Below, in pieces: positions 9,155-18,218 of a stretch of 64,000 bases of DNA. The DNA is taken from positions 1 through 64,000 of the forward strand of contig CANQFD010000007.1 in assembly GCA_947598325.1 (NCBI GenBank). Direction: 5' to 3'. Numbering within the stretch: the stretch's first letter is position 1; each line of letters starts with the position of its first letter. The translations under genes were made by a program, and so were the position numbers. The notes below the pieces were generated by a model. It did not search any database and had not been told where the DNA came from. It was given only the letters and a program-made list of their open reading frames with translations. The stretch is from an uncultured Bacilli bacterium (GTDB lineage Bacteria; Bacillota_I; Bacilli_A; RF39; UBA660).

Positions 9155-10112
9155 ATCTTACTCTTAACTTTTGTCCTGCATATATCAAATTAGGATTTGC
9201 AATATTATTCCATGCTACTAATTGATTAACTGTAGTACCATATCTATTTGCTATTTTAGTAAGGTTATCACCTCGTTGTACTGTATAATATTCAGCACCA
9301 CTTGATTTACCAGCACCTAATTTTTGATTAACTATAGATTGTACTGCATAGTAGTCATATCCTGCTTGTGTTAGGCGATTCTTTCTATCTTCACCATTTC
9401 CCCACTTACCAGCAATCACTTCATTAGCAAGTTCTTCATTTGATTTTCTACTTGGTTGTGGTTGTGGTGCAGGACTAGGTGTTCCTTTTCCATAACCATT
9501 GAATCCACCATTTTTAATTATACTAGGGAAATCTACATAACAATAATCTTGGTCACAAGTAACACCTGCTATTTTATTAGTTCTTATATAATTAGTTTCA
9601 CCACCAAATTGCCACATTGGAAATCCACTAGGTTCTGCACTAGACCATTGTGCTAACCAACATGTAAATCTTTTAGAAAGTGATGCACCATTACAATAAT
9701 TATTATACCAGTTTCTATTCATATAGAATCCAGCATAATAACCAGCCTTTTCAAGTGTAGTTAATGCACTTGTTATAATAGCATCTACTTTTGCTTTACC
9801 TAGATTTTGTAAAAGACTATCTTCCACATCAATATAAATTGGGTATTCAAATTGTTTTCCTTTTAATACATTATCAATTAATATTTGTGCTTCTTCACTA
9901 GCTTGTGCTTCATTAACTGCACGTGTCCACCAATAAACACCAACACCTAAACCATTTGATTTAGCACGTTGATATAGTGTTTCAAATGCAGTATCTTTTT
10001 GATTTCCATAAGCACCTCGAATAATTGTAAAATTAACACCTTCTGCTTTTGCTTGTGTAAGGTTAATATCTCTTTGCCATACTGATATATCAATTCCAAA
10101 TAATTTACTCAT
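9153..10112 (-). CDS. phage endolysin: GH25 muramidase with CW_7-like and LysM domains
   Basis: 319 residues. Residues 2-205 are a glycoside hydrolase 25 lysozyme (FGIDISVWQ with the N-terminal catalytic-site Asp, and YIDVED carrying the acidic pair). Residues 222-265 ([25 protein letters not shown]) match the CW_7 wall-binding repeat of Cpl-7. Residues 275-319 ([24 protein letters not shown]) are a LysM. It cleaves peptidoglycan to release phage progeny. There is no signal peptide, so it depends on the neighbouring holin. It is the last gene of the late operon. Confidence 0.95.
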   Translation of the reverse strand: MSKLFGIDISVWQRDINLTQAKAEGVNFTIIRGAYGNQKDTAFETLYQRAKSNGLGVGVYWWTRAVNEAQASEEAQILIDNVLKGKQFEYPIYIDVEDSLLQNLGKAKVDAIITSALTTLEKAGYYAGFYMNRNWYNNYCNGASLSKRFTCWLAQWSSAEPSGFPMWQFGGETNYIRTNKIAGVTCDQDYCYVDFPSIIKNGGFNGYGKGTPSPAPQPQPSRKSNEELANEVIAGKWGNGEDRKNRLTQAGYDYYAVQSIVNQKLGAGKSSGAEYYTVQRGDNLTKIANRYGTTVNQLVAWNNIANPNLIYAGQKLRVR

Positions 10113-10127
10113 ATTATTTCACCATCC

Positions 10128-10376
10128 TTATTTTCTAATTATTTTTTCTAAATTATGTATTATGTCATACGTTCCACCTGCAATAAGACCACTTAATGCT
10201 ATTGCTGAATTAAAATCTTTAGTTATAATCCATTCAACTATTGCAACTATTGTTCCAATTAATAAGTTTTGAATTGGTATTATATTATTTCTAATTTTTG
10301 ATGATTTTTTAGAAATTACACCTAAAATTAAAGTTACAATAATTGTGATTAAACTAACTAATTCTTCTAAACCCAT
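10128..10376 (-). CDS. holin-like membrane protein
   Basis: 82 residues from the ATG at 10376 (MGLEELVSL). Two hydrophobic helices flank a charged loop (KKSSKIRN), and the C-terminus reads SGLIAGGTYDIIHNL, typical of small Gram-positive phage holins. It lies between another small membrane protein and the endolysin, in holin position. The upstream in-frame ATG at 10388 has its AAAGG too close, so the downstream start is preferred. Confidence 0.7.
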   Translation of the reverse strand: MGLEELVSLITIIVTLILGVISKKSSKIRNNIIPIQNLLIGTIVAIVEWIITKDFNSAIALSGLIAGGTYDIIHNLEKIIRK

Positions 10377-10377
10377 C

Positions 10378-10683
10378 CTATTCACCATCCTTTCTACTTG
10401 GTAATTCAAATGTATTATTTACTAATATTTCAATACCATGGTTACCACCCAATGCTTGATATTGCTTAAATAAATCTTCTAAACAATATCGTGCATATTC
10501 AGGCAAATAACCTTTATTTTGATAACTTTCGCATTTAGATACTATCTGACTACGAATTATAGATAATAATGCAAGTTTCACTGCCTTATTATCTTTATAT
10601 ATCTTTACAACTATGCCACTAATACCTGTTAATACAACTGGTATCAGCCACTTAAAAATTATCATCAATATTTCTTGTTCCAT
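10378..10683 (-). CDS. membrane-anchored phage lysis-module protein
   Basis: 101 residues starting MEQEILMIIFKWLIP, with one N-terminal membrane helix. A cytoplasmic region follows (SQIVSKCESYQNKGYLPEYARY, QALGGNHGIEILV). This arrangement is common in small proteins beside holins in clostridial and bacillar phages. The start is supported by AAAGGGG 6 nt upstream; a longer version from 10734 would overlap the preceding gene and hairpin. It may be a second holin-like or holin-modulating protein; the function is not established. Confidence 0.6.
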   Translation of the reverse strand: MEQEILMIIFKWLIPVVLTGISGIVVKIYKDNKAVKLALLSIIRSQIVSKCESYQNKGYLPEYARYCLEDLFKQYQALGGNHGIEILVNNTFELPSRKDGE

Positions 10684-10704
10684 AGTTTCCCCTTTCTTTA
10701 AAAT

Positions 10705-10730
10705 TAAAAGAAGAACATATTTCAGTTCTT
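10705..10730 (-). terminator. possible weak terminator between fibre genes and lysis genes
   Basis: Minus-strand hairpin AAGAAC/GTTCTT (10730-10711, 8-nt loop) followed by a T-rich stretch. It overlaps the stop codon of the preceding fibre-like gene. The short stem suggests partial attenuation only. Confidence 0.45.
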
Positions 10731-11105
10731 CCATCTTCCAATTACTAAATAATCAATTGTTGCACCATAATTACTTATATCACTTATAGCTATACCTTTT
10801 AGTGTATTATCATTTGAAATTAAATTAGAAAATCTAACATCAACTTTTCTTAAAGGATTTCCACTTACAACTTTTCCTTGTATCGTACCACTAATAAAAG
10901 TGATAGGAATTGTTTCAGTAAAACTAACATTATATTGACCATTTTGTGCAGAAGTACCAGTTGTGACATTAAAGTTGCCCCAACAAATAGCAGTTCCATC
11001 AATAAACTTTATGTAATTATTTCCACTATCGATTATGTTAGCAATGTTATTTTTATTTTCAGTAATTTGTTCTTGTAATTCTTTTGTTAATTTATCATTT
11101 ATCAT
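10722..11105 (-). CDS. short tail fibre/tip protein, variant 3
   Basis: 127 residues. The N-terminus MINDKLTKELQEQITENK is a predicted helix that is near-paralogous to the starts of the two preceding genes. Residues 35-127 form a beta-rich globular domain (AICWGNFNVTTGTS, TIPITFISGTIQG, ATIDYLVIGRWKN) of the kind that ends phage tail fibres. It is probably a receptor-binding or structural tip attached through the common N-terminal helix. No specific family is recognised. Confidence 0.6.
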   Translation of the reverse strand: MINDKLTKELQEQITENKNNIANIIDSGNNYIKFIDGTAICWGNFNVTTGTSAQNGQYNVSFTETIPITFISGTIQGKVVSGNPLRKVDVRFSNLISNDNTLKGIAISDISNYGATIDYLVIGRWKN

Positions 11106-11138
11106 ATTAATCTAGTCAATACTAGAAATTAGAATGTG

Positions 11139-11561
11139 TTATGAAAATAATCCTGTTTTATAACCAATTATATACAATGGAATACATGCATTTGGATTAT
11201 TAGTTACACTACCACCTAATTGATATATTTTACCATTTGTTAATGAATATGATGTATCACTAATATATTGCATTTCTCTCATGGCAAGTGTAGGTGTTCC
11301 CGAAATAGTAATTACTTCCATAGCACCAGTTTGCCCTTTTGGAAATCTGCATGAATTAGTTGTCTTTTGATTATTTATTGAGTATATAACTACAACTTCC
11401 AAAAAATCATAATCATCATCCAATAATGATATTGACATCTCTGACATTGATGTTGATGGTGAAATGTTTTTCCACAATATTTTCCCTTTAACATTATTTG
11501 TTTCAGTTTTATTTTCATTTATTAAATCTAATATATTTTTATTTAATTTTTCATTTATCAT
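11139..11561 (-). CDS. short tail fibre/tip protein, variant 2
   Basis: 140 residues beginning MINEKLNKNILDLINENK, the helix shared with its neighbours. A different C-terminal beta-rich domain follows (YDFLEVVVIYSINN, GAMEVITISGTPTLAM, YTSDTSY-like and PLYIIGYKTG motifs). The C-terminal half resembles the generic beta-sandwich tips that many phage fibres use to display a ligand-binding surface. The function is inferred from position after the baseplate genes and before lysis. Confidence 0.6.
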   Translation of the reverse strand: MINEKLNKNILDLINENKTETNNVKGKILWKNISPSTSMSEMSISLLDDDYDFLEVVVIYSINNQKTTNSCRFPKGQTGAMEVITISGTPTLAMREMQYISDTSYSLTNGKIYQLGGSVTNNPNACIPLYIIGYKTGLFS

Positions 11562-11593
11562 ATTAACGATACATATTAGTATCTATGTGATGT

Positions 11594-12019
11594 TTAATCA
11601 GTTGTTTTTGTGTATTCTAGTGTTATAAATCCCTTTAAATTACTTCTATCTTGTGTAGTTTTTATTTTAAATCCTGTTCTATCAGCATCAAATAAATATA
11701 TATTACTACCTGAATAATTGAACAAAGGTAATGGATTGGTAGATTGATTACTCTGTCCATAATTCCATATTCCAAAACATTTATCAAAATATATAATATC
11801 AACATCAGATATATTATGATTGTATGATGTAATATTATAATCATCTGGTAATGCATTTAAGAAGATTCCTTTTCTATATATAGGTTTACCATCAATCCAC
11901 TTTTTATTTGTTTTTATTTCACTTGTAGAATATATTTCACCATCTTTTATAACTTGTATATCAGATGTATTTATTCCAACTTGTTCACTTAATTCCTTAA
12001 TTAATAATTCATTAAGCAT
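11594..12019 (-). CDS. short tail fibre/tip protein, variant 1
   Basis: 141 residues from the ATG at 12019 (MLNELLIKELSEQVGINTSD). The N-terminal helix matches the next two genes. The tip domain is distinct (GKPIYRKGIFLNALPDDYN, VDIIYFDKCFGIWNYG, NIYLFDADRTGFKI). Three helix-plus-tip genes in tandem suggest a set of alternative or hetero-oligomeric tips. An upstream in-frame start would overlap the preceding 58-codon frame by a few more bases. Confidence 0.6.
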   Translation of the reverse strand: MLNELLIKELSEQVGINTSDIQVIKDGEIYSTSEIKTNKKWIDGKPIYRKGIFLNALPDDYNITSYNHNISDVDIIYFDKCFGIWNYGQSNQSTNPLPLFNYSGSNIYLFDADRTGFKIKTTQDRSNLKGFITLEYTKTTD

Positions 12020-12188
12020 AAACATCACGGGTAACTGATACTAAATAGTACCAATCACCCCACATTCTAAATAAAGGGATTCTAGTACGTAACTTGAACC
12101 CCCTTCCTGATAATTTTTGCATACAATAGTTTGCTTGCTTGCTTAAGCATACACGATTTTCAAATATCGTGTCAATAGTTTTTCTCAT
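12012..12188 (-). CDS. possible 58-residue protein of unknown function
   Basis: An open frame with a ribosome site (AAAGG) 9 nt before ATG 12188, overlapping the next gene by a few bases. The product (MRKTIDTIFENRVC, MWGDWYYLVS) is Cys/Trp/Arg-rich and less AT-biased than its neighbours, unlike tail proteins. The same DNA holds a promoter-like pair and three good hairpins, so the frame may be incidental to a structured RNA. I do not recognise a family. Confidence 0.35.
   Translation of the reverse strand: MRKTIDTIFENRVCLSKQANYCMQKLSGRGFKLRTRIPLFRMWGDWYYLVSVTRDVYA
12029..12175 (-). ncRNA. candidate structured RNA with its own promoter in the tail-fibre region
   Basis: Minus strand: TTGACA (12175-12170), 18 nt, TATGCT (12151-12146). 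The spacer holds a palindrome, ACACGAT/ATCGTGT. Two further stems follow: a 10-bp stem (12105-12096 with 12082-12073) and a 14-bp stem with ATTT loop (12060-12047 with 12042-12029). All five non-Watson-Crick pairs in these two stems are G.U in the minus-strand RNA and would be A.C in the plus strand, which points to selection on minus-strand RNA. The region is less AT-rich than its surroundings. Alternatives are a leader for the fibre genes or a chance effect of coding sequence. No known RNA family is recognised. Confidence 0.35.
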
Positions 12189-12202
12189 TTTTATCATCCT
12201 TT

Positions 12203-12973
12203 CTAACTATTATTTATTATTGGTACTAAATCCCATTTTGTAGAATCCCATGTACCAGTTGTATTATTAGTATTACAACTATATATCTTATGTTCATGTA
12301 CAGTTAAATCATTTTCACTATATGTATGACTTGAATCATAAGTATCAGTATATAATCCTAATGATATTCTTATGTCATTTATTTCATTTTGTAAATGACC
12401 TGCTTGACTTGAATCTAGTTCATCTTGTAATTCAGCAAACCAATCATCAAACCAAGCCTTATATTGTGCAAATATCTCTGATGTATCTAATTCTAATACT
12501 GCCTGAGTGACATTACCACAGTCAGTACCAAATCTAGTATCAGTAATCATTTCAGTAGTGATTCTTGTTGCACCTGCAGGTACTGATATATTTGCAAGTC
12601 TTAAATCATAAATAGTACCAGTTCTAGTAATACTAGGTTGAGATGGTGTAGTAGCATATTGACCCTCTAGTATTTGAGTTGTTATTTGCCTGTTAGTTAA
12701 ATCCAATCTAACTATAACCGAATCAATTCTACCTAATTCACTATCTGCCTCATCTATATCTAATGTAAGCGATTCAGTATTTTCATAACCATAACCATTT
12801 ATATTAGCATTACCAGTTGCTACACTAACAGTCATATTATCATTTGAACTTACTGCCAAACTATTATTAAATACCCCATTAGTAAAAAACTTAGATAAGA
12901 ACCTAGCAACATCAGATGCATCATAAACTCTATCGTTGTTTACTGAGTTAAAAAACCCATATTTTTGAGCCAT
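12203..12973 (-). CDS. baseplate/tail protein with C-terminal chitin-binding-like module
   Basis: 256 residues. Residues 1-165 (KYGFFNSVNNDRVYDASDVARF, FTNGVFNNSLAV, LGRIDSVIVRLDLTNRQI, RLANISVPAGAT) match a widespread N-terminal domain of Gram-positive phage baseplate proteins. A short helical linker (AQYKAWFDDWFAELQDEL) follows. Residues about 210-252 (YSENDLTVHEHKIYSC, TWDSTKWDLVP) resemble a type-3 chitin/carbohydrate-binding module. It lies directly after the Tal gene. It is likely a peripheral baseplate protein that touches cell-wall glycans. Confidence 0.75.
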   Translation of the reverse strand: MAQKYGFFNSVNNDRVYDASDVARFLSKFFTNGVFNNSLAVSSNDNMTVSVATGNANINGYGYENTESLTLDIDEADSELGRIDSVIVRLDLTNRQITTQILEGQYATTPSQPSITRTGTIYDLRLANISVPAGATRITTEMITDTRFGTDCGNVTQAVLELDTSEIFAQYKAWFDDWFAELQDELDSSQAGHLQNEINDIRISLGLYTDTYDSSHTYSENDLTVHEHKIYSCNTNNTTGTWDSTKWDLVPIINNS

Positions 12974-12986
12974 TATTTATTTCCTC

Positions 12987-14972
12987 CTATTCATCATCCC
13001 ATGCACTTGATAGAGGACTACCAAATGTAGGATATATTGTTTTCTTACCATCTTCTATGGTTTCTTCTACTTCAATTATTCTATATGTGGTGTAAACACC
13101 CCATTTTTCTTTTTTAATATTAACTATATCTCCTAAATTCCATTTTACTTTATAATCTTGTTGAACTAATGCAGTCACTTCTAATTGAAATGTTCCATCA
13201 GATAATAAACCCTCACCAACTGTTTTAAGCTTTTCTTTATATGCACTATCTGATAGATTTTCTTTTCTTATTCCTTTTTGGTCACTAAATATTTCATATC
13301 TATCAAATCCAGTTGCACCATCATCTACTGTCACAAGAACTCTAGAACTATCTTCGCCCTCACCACCGACTAGAACATAACTTGCTTTAGTTTTTTCACT
13401 CATAACAAGTTTCCCTTGTTCAATGTTATAGTTATCATCACTAAATGAATATTGTTCATTAATACTTTGTTCTGAAGTTCTATCTTTTCCTTCCCAAGCT
13501 TCAAACATATATACTTTAGAATCAACGTTTGGGACTACTCTAAAACCTATATTTGAATATTCAGCAAGTTTACATAGATATTTATATACATTTTTATAAG
13601 AAACTTGAAAATCAATATGTGGTGAAGTCATTGTAACTGCTTCAGTTTCCCATTGTGTAGTTAATGGTGTCATAGCATTTACAATTGTATTCATACCTTC
13701 AATTGTGTTTCCACTAAAATTGATTTTACTTTTTACAATTCTTCTTTCTAATAATGAACTTAAGAATCGACCACTAATAATTAATTCTTCATCAGTTGCA
13801 TTATCACTAAATTCAATTGTTTCAATTATTCCAGCTTCAGTATAATTATTTCTCATTACAAGTACATTTTTATCAATAAATTGCATAACATAATCATTTA
13901 CTGGTAGAACAATTTCAAATTCACCTGCTTTAAAGTATTTTCTTCGCCATCTTAATGAAATAAAATAATCTACTATTCCAAGTAGATTTAATTCTTTATC
14001 AAAGAAAAATAATGAAGAATCTTCATCACTATCAGCAGTAAGTTCACGAGATAAATTTAATAGATAAATAGGTATAGTTCCAGTTGAAGTATAACGATAT
14101 GCAGTTATTATCATTACATTAGCCTCATTATTATAGGCTAATCCATATCTAACACCTGTAGTACCATTATCAATGTCAGTCCATGAAACACCATCTATTG
14201 ATTGTAATATAGTACCATTATAACCACAGGCAATATACATACCATTAGCATATCTAGACCTAATTAAATATGCATCAGTCCCTGATTCTTGGTTTATCCA
14301 GTTTACACCATCGGTTGAAGTTAAAATTGTTCCTTTATCTCCAGTAATTACAAATTGCCCTTTACCATATGTGATGCCGACCAATTTTAATGTTGTTCCC
14401 GATGTTCTTCTTGTCCAATTACTTAAATTAGTTGAAGTAAAAATTGAACCAAGTTCACCAACTGACACATACATACCATTTTTATAATCAATGTCCATTG
14501 TGGCAGTACTTTTTGATTCTTGTATTGTATAATCATGTCTAGTGACATTTACACCATCAGTTGTTTCATAAAATTGTTTTGTAGAACTTATTTGTTGTCC
14601 TGAACGAGAGGTTTTATATCCTGTTGTAAATACAAATCTATTATTTATAAACTTACAAGTATTTGAATGCATTGAAAAGTTTTCACCAGTATTAAGAACT
14701 TTTGGTATCCAATTTACACCATCAGTTGAATAATAATAATATGTATTATTCGTTGTTCCTGCACTTCCTGTAATAAGAAATATTCCGTTTCCATATGATA
14801 TATGTGCTGGTTTTAAATAACTTTCATTCAATTGATATTCAGTCCAATTATCTAAATCTTCTGATACACATACTTTGGCTGGTGATTCTGATATTAAATA
14901 ATATTTGCCATCAACATATGCTATTTCTCTTCCTGCCCCTAATACACCACTATCTTTTTCTATAAGTTTCAT
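12987..14972 (-). CDS. tail-associated protein (Gp37-like) with N-terminal beta-propeller
   Basis: 661 residues. About residues 1-325 contain six or more repeats of the form YxNGxFxxxGxxGxxxxSxDGVNW (for example GITYGKGQFVITGDKG, LTSTDGVNWINQ), a WD40/BNR-like beta-propeller pattern. Residues about 330-661 (GIVDYFISLRWRRKYFKAGEFEI, IIETIEFSDNATDEELIISG, YVLVGGEGEDSSRV, WNLGDIVNIKKEKWGV) match the Siphovirus ReqiPepy6 Gp37-like tail protein family, a Tal-type baseplate hub. A propeller ahead of the hub domain is unusual and may add receptor or glycan recognition. It follows dit in standard tail order. Confidence 0.82.
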   Translation of the reverse strand: MKLIEKDSGVLGAGREIAYVDGKYYLISESPAKVCVSEDLDNWTEYQLNESYLKPAHISYGNGIFLITGSAGTTNNTYYYYSTDGVNWIPKVLNTGENFSMHSNTCKFINNRFVFTTGYKTSRSGQQISSTKQFYETTDGVNVTRHDYTIQESKSTATMDIDYKNGMYVSVGELGSIFTSTNLSNWTRRTSGTTLKLVGITYGKGQFVITGDKGTILTSTDGVNWINQESGTDAYLIRSRYANGMYIACGYNGTILQSIDGVSWTDIDNGTTGVRYGLAYNNEANVMIITAYRYTSTGTIPIYLLNLSRELTADSDEDSSLFFFDKELNLLGIVDYFISLRWRRKYFKAGEFEIVLPVNDYVMQFIDKNVLVMRNNYTEAGIIETIEFSDNATDEELIISGRFLSSLLERRIVKSKINFSGNTIEGMNTIVNAMTPLTTQWETEAVTMTSPHIDFQVSYKNVYKYLCKLAEYSNIGFRVVPNVDSKVYMFEAWEGKDRTSEQSINEQYSFSDDNYNIEQGKLVMSEKTKASYVLVGGEGEDSSRVLVTVDDGATGFDRYEIFSDQKGIRKENLSDSAYKEKLKTVGEGLLSDGTFQLEVTALVQQDYKVKWNLGDIVNIKKEKWGVYTTYRIIEVEETIEDGKKTIYPTFGSPLSSAWDDE

Positions 14973-14982
14973 CTAATCACCT

Positions 14983-15861
14983 CTATACTGCCTCATAATA
15001 GTTATAATAACTAATAGTACAATCTAGGTTCGATGAGCCACTATCTGCATCAGTCACATATTTATTTACACCATTTGGTGCTTGTAAAAACTTTGTACCA
15101 AATACTAATGCATTAGTTATATTATTTTCATTACCATTTGAATCAATATGAGTAATAGTCTTATCATTGTTATATGTAGTAATAACTATTTGTTCTCCTA
15201 ATTCTAATGTATAATTTAACTTCATAATTTCATTAGTTCTAGTATTTTTTAATGATGGATTTACTACTTCACCATTAGCCATAAATGTGATGGTTAAACC
15301 ATATGATATATGTGAATTATTTTCTATTTCAATTGCAGTTGCATTGTTCTGACTGCCAAACTCAATACCAGTGCCATCAGGGATTACAAGTGGAAATGTA
15401 AGTAATTTATCCCAATTTTGAAGTGTAGCAATAGTTTCTTTTGAATCCATAAAGTAAGGACTAGGACATAATAAATTAATTGTTGCATATACATAATTTG
15501 CTTTTCTTACCAAATTAACATTTTCAACATAATAATTTATCTTTCTTTCAATACTACCCTCATAATAATAAAGTGTACCATGGTCTTTTAATGGAAATAT
15601 GTTATATAGTTGTTGTTTTCTAGTGATTAAATCTGCACCATCTTTAAATGCTATTACTAGATTTATACTTCTTTGATTTACTGATGTTCCTATATAAGAT
15701 ACACCTACACCAAAAGCACTCTTTATTGTTGCTACGTTTCCATCATAACTATGTATTCCTGAATAAGAATCTAAATAGAAAGGGAAAGAATAGCCAAACT
15801 CTAATTTATAACCATAACTATTTTCACAAATAATTTTTTTAGTTCTTGAATAATATGCCAT
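14983..15861 (-). CDS. distal tail protein Dit (Sipho_tail family)
   Basis: 292 residues. The N-terminal region (LEFGYSFPFYLDSYSG, QRSINLVIAFKDGADLITRKQQLYNIF, GTLYYYEG) and C-terminal half (NLLCPSPYFMDSKET, FPLVIPDGTGIEFG, NNSHISYGLTITFMANG) fit the Dit fold, with an N-terminal ring domain and a C-terminal galectin-like domain. Dit forms the hexameric hub between tail tube and baseplate. Its stop and the tape-measure gene share position 15861, so the two are tightly coupled. Confidence 0.9.
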   Translation of the reverse strand: MAYYSRTKKIICENSYGYKLEFGYSFPFYLDSYSGIHSYDGNVATIKSAFGVGVSYIGTSVNQRSINLVIAFKDGADLITRKQQLYNIFPLKDHGTLYYYEGSIERKINYYVENVNLVRKANYVYATINLLCPSPYFMDSKETIATLQNWDKLLTFPLVIPDGTGIEFGSQNNATAIEIENNSHISYGLTITFMANGEVVNPSLKNTRTNEIMKLNYTLELGEQIVITTYNNDKTITHIDSNGNENNITNALVFGTKFLQAPNGVNKYVTDADSGSSNLDCTISYYNYYEAV

Positions 15862-18131
15862 TATCTAACCCCTCCATATTTCAATTTGTATAATTCATAT
15901 TCTTGTCTTAATAATCTAACATTCTCTGATGGAGATGTATATTTAGAATTATTATTTATAATAGCAGTAAATCCATCTTTACCCTCACTACCACTTGAAC
16001 TATTTTGATTTTGTCTTTCTAATAGCAAACTATTAGCATTAGGATTAACCATTGGATTTAGCGAGTTTTGTACACCATAGTTAAGTGTTTTCATAGCTCT
16101 AGTAGTATTTCCTACTAAATCATCGAAAGATAGTTTATTTGCCATTTTTTGAGCCATTCTGTCAGTTGCATTTTCAAGTAAATAACTAGATTTATTGATT
16201 CCTTTAACCATTCCTTTAATCATATCAGGCATCCATGTTTCATAATTACGAAGTGGTCCGATATCAGGTCTTGAGAAATGTAAGAAATTTTTGATTTTAT
16301 CAGCTACGCCTTTAACTGCATCGCCAACTTTTCCTATCATTTTCTTAATACCATCAATAAAGCCTTGTATCATATCTTTACCCCACTCTAGTGCTTTTGA
16401 GCCAAGATTACCAATTTTTTCTTTTATAGCATTGATGATATTACCCATCCATTCGCCTATTTTCCCATAATAAGTCATTATACCTTGACCTAATGATAAA
16501 AGTATTCTAGCACCAGCCTCTATTATCTTAGGTAGGCTCTTTATTACTGCCTCTACTATTTTGATAATTAAAATTGGAATTGTTTCCATTAGTTTTTCAA
16601 TAGTATCAGGGTCAGTCAAGCCCTCAATTAATCCAATTATTAACTGGATTCCAGCATCTATAATTAAATCAATATTATCAACTAAAACTTCTACTATTTT
16701 TAATACACAATCAATTATTTGTGGGATTAAAGTAGGTAGGCTCTCGGCAATACCTTTTGCAAGTGCGATTATGAGTTGTAAGCCTAATTCAATGATTTTT
16801 GGGAGGTTAGTAGTGAAAAACTCTACTATCTTATTTACAAGTAATGTTAGTGTTTCTTGAAGTCCACTTAGGTCTTGAGTGACCATATTGAGTAAACTAT
16901 CTATCATATTGCTAACTGCATCCAAAAGTTGTGGAACTAAGTCAACCAATATTTTTGCCACCTGTGGCAATAACTTTTCAACTAGAGTCACAATTCCACT
17001 TAGTATATTTGGTGCTAATTTAACTATTGCATCACTAACATTGCTTAACACATTAGTCACTGCACTAGCCAAATCTTCTGCACTACCACTACCGTTCAAG
17101 AAGTTATCAAATGATGCTTTCATTGATGTGATTGAACCACTTATTGTTTTTTCTGCCTCTTGAGCAGTCGTTCCAGTGACACCTAAATTTTCTTGAATAG
17201 CATGAATAGCATTATATACATCACTTAAATTATTAATATCGTATTTAACACCAGTAAGTTTTTCAGCATCAGATAACAATCTTTGCATTTCAGTTTTTGT
17301 ACCACCATAACCTAATTTCAAGTTATCAAGCATGGTATAGTTTTGTTTTGCAAAACCTTGATATGCCGTTTGTATTGATGACATATCAGTACCAAACTTA
17401 TTAGCATTATCCGACATATCTCTGAATGCCATATCGGCGACATCGGCTGCCTTTGATGTATCTCCACCTAATGATTGTAAAAGTGATGCACTAAATGAAG
17501 TGACACCTTGCATATATTCATTAGCACTAACACCTGCTGTTTTGTAAGCATTTTTGGCATTCTCTACTACCTTATCAGAACTATCTTTGAATAATGTTTC
17601 TACACCTCCTAGATTTTGTTCTAAATCGGCATATGATTTAACACCAGCACCGACTATACCTGCTAATGCTCCTGTTATCCCAGCAGTCACTGTGGCTAGT
17701 TTTTTACTAACATTTAAAGCAACATCTCCAACTTTAGATAATCCATCTTTAACTTTAGAAAAATCTATACTAGATTGACTTTTTAATTCATTATTCATCT
17801 TTTTAAGTGCAGATTCGCCTTTTACTATTTCTACACTTAAAGCTCTATATTTTTCTTTTTGTTCTTCTGTTAGAGATGAATAACTACCCATTTGTTTCTG
17901 AGCCTCTTTAAGAGTATTTAATCTATCAGTAGTTGCTTTAATATTATTCTTTAATACATCTTGTTTTTGGGATAACAATTCAGTATTTTTAGGGTCTAAT
18001 TTTAATGCCTGATTAAGTTGTCTTAATTCAGTATTAGTTGAATATACGACTTTATTAACATTTTTTAAGGCATCTTCTAATTTCGATGTATTACCACCAA
18101 TATCAATAGTTATACCTTTTATATTAGCCAT
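15861..18131 (-). CDS. tail tape measure protein
   Basis: 756 residues. The N-terminus is helical (GNTSKLEDALKNVNKVVYS, LRQLNQALKLDPKN). A TP901-type core (SYADLEQNLGGVETLF, ANEYMQGVTSFSASLLQSLGGD) follows, then long hydrophobic segments from about 370 to 560 (VKLAPNILSGIVTLVEKLLPQVA and similar amphipathic repeats). The conserved end motif FSRPDIGPLRNYE is near residue 635. It sets tail length; using the usual rule of roughly 0.15 nm per residue, a tail a little over 100 nm is expected. The assembly chaperone normally found just upstream is absent here and lies at 25864-26404. Confidence 0.95.
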   Translation of the reverse strand: MANIKGITIDIGGNTSKLEDALKNVNKVVYSTNTELRQLNQALKLDPKNTELLSQKQDVLKNNIKATTDRLNTLKEAQKQMGSYSSLTEEQKEKYRALSVEIVKGESALKKMNNELKSQSSIDFSKVKDGLSKVGDVALNVSKKLATVTAGITGALAGIVGAGVKSYADLEQNLGGVETLFKDSSDKVVENAKNAYKTAGVSANEYMQGVTSFSASLLQSLGGDTSKAADVADMAFRDMSDNANKFGTDMSSIQTAYQGFAKQNYTMLDNLKLGYGGTKTEMQRLLSDAEKLTGVKYDINNLSDVYNAIHAIQENLGVTGTTAQEAEKTISGSITSMKASFDNFLNGSGSAEDLASAVTNVLSNVSDAIVKLAPNILSGIVTLVEKLLPQVAKILVDLVPQLLDAVSNMIDSLLNMVTQDLSGLQETLTLLVNKIVEFFTTNLPKIIELGLQLIIALAKGIAESLPTLIPQIIDCVLKIVEVLVDNIDLIIDAGIQLIIGLIEGLTDPDTIEKLMETIPILIIKIVEAVIKSLPKIIEAGARILLSLGQGIMTYYGKIGEWMGNIINAIKEKIGNLGSKALEWGKDMIQGFIDGIKKMIGKVGDAVKGVADKIKNFLHFSRPDIGPLRNYETWMPDMIKGMVKGINKSSYLLENATDRMAQKMANKLSFDDLVGNTTRAMKTLNYGVQNSLNPMVNPNANSLLLERQNQNSSSGSEGKDGFTAIINNNSKYTSPSENVRLLRQEYELYKLKYGGVR

Positions 18132-18157
18132 AGTTTCACCTCCTTATAAATACTAAA

Positions 18158-18212
18158 AAAACTACTCTTTAGAGTAGCAATGAGTAGTCTTTTTACTACT
18201 CATAAGAGTAGT
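18158..18212 (-). terminator. nested hairpins between major tail and tape measure genes
   Basis: Minus strand: ATGAGTAGT/ACTACTCAT (18203-18180), then CTACTC/GAGTAG (18177-18162), then a run of T. An alternative long-range pairing joins 18212-18204 with 18169-18161. The structure can partly terminate transcription after the highly expressed major tail gene. Confidence 0.7.
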
Positions 18213-18218
18213 GTTTAA

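Noticed and set aside
12012-12188. tRNA or tmRNA in the less AT-rich segment
   Set aside because: The GGTTCAAG motif is not followed by a proper T-arm or acceptor stem and no cloverleaf can be drawn.
10722-12973. Diversity-generating retroelement acting on the tail tips
   Set aside because: No reverse transcriptase, accessory protein or template repeat was found; the differences between tips are whole-domain, not scattered adenine-site changes.
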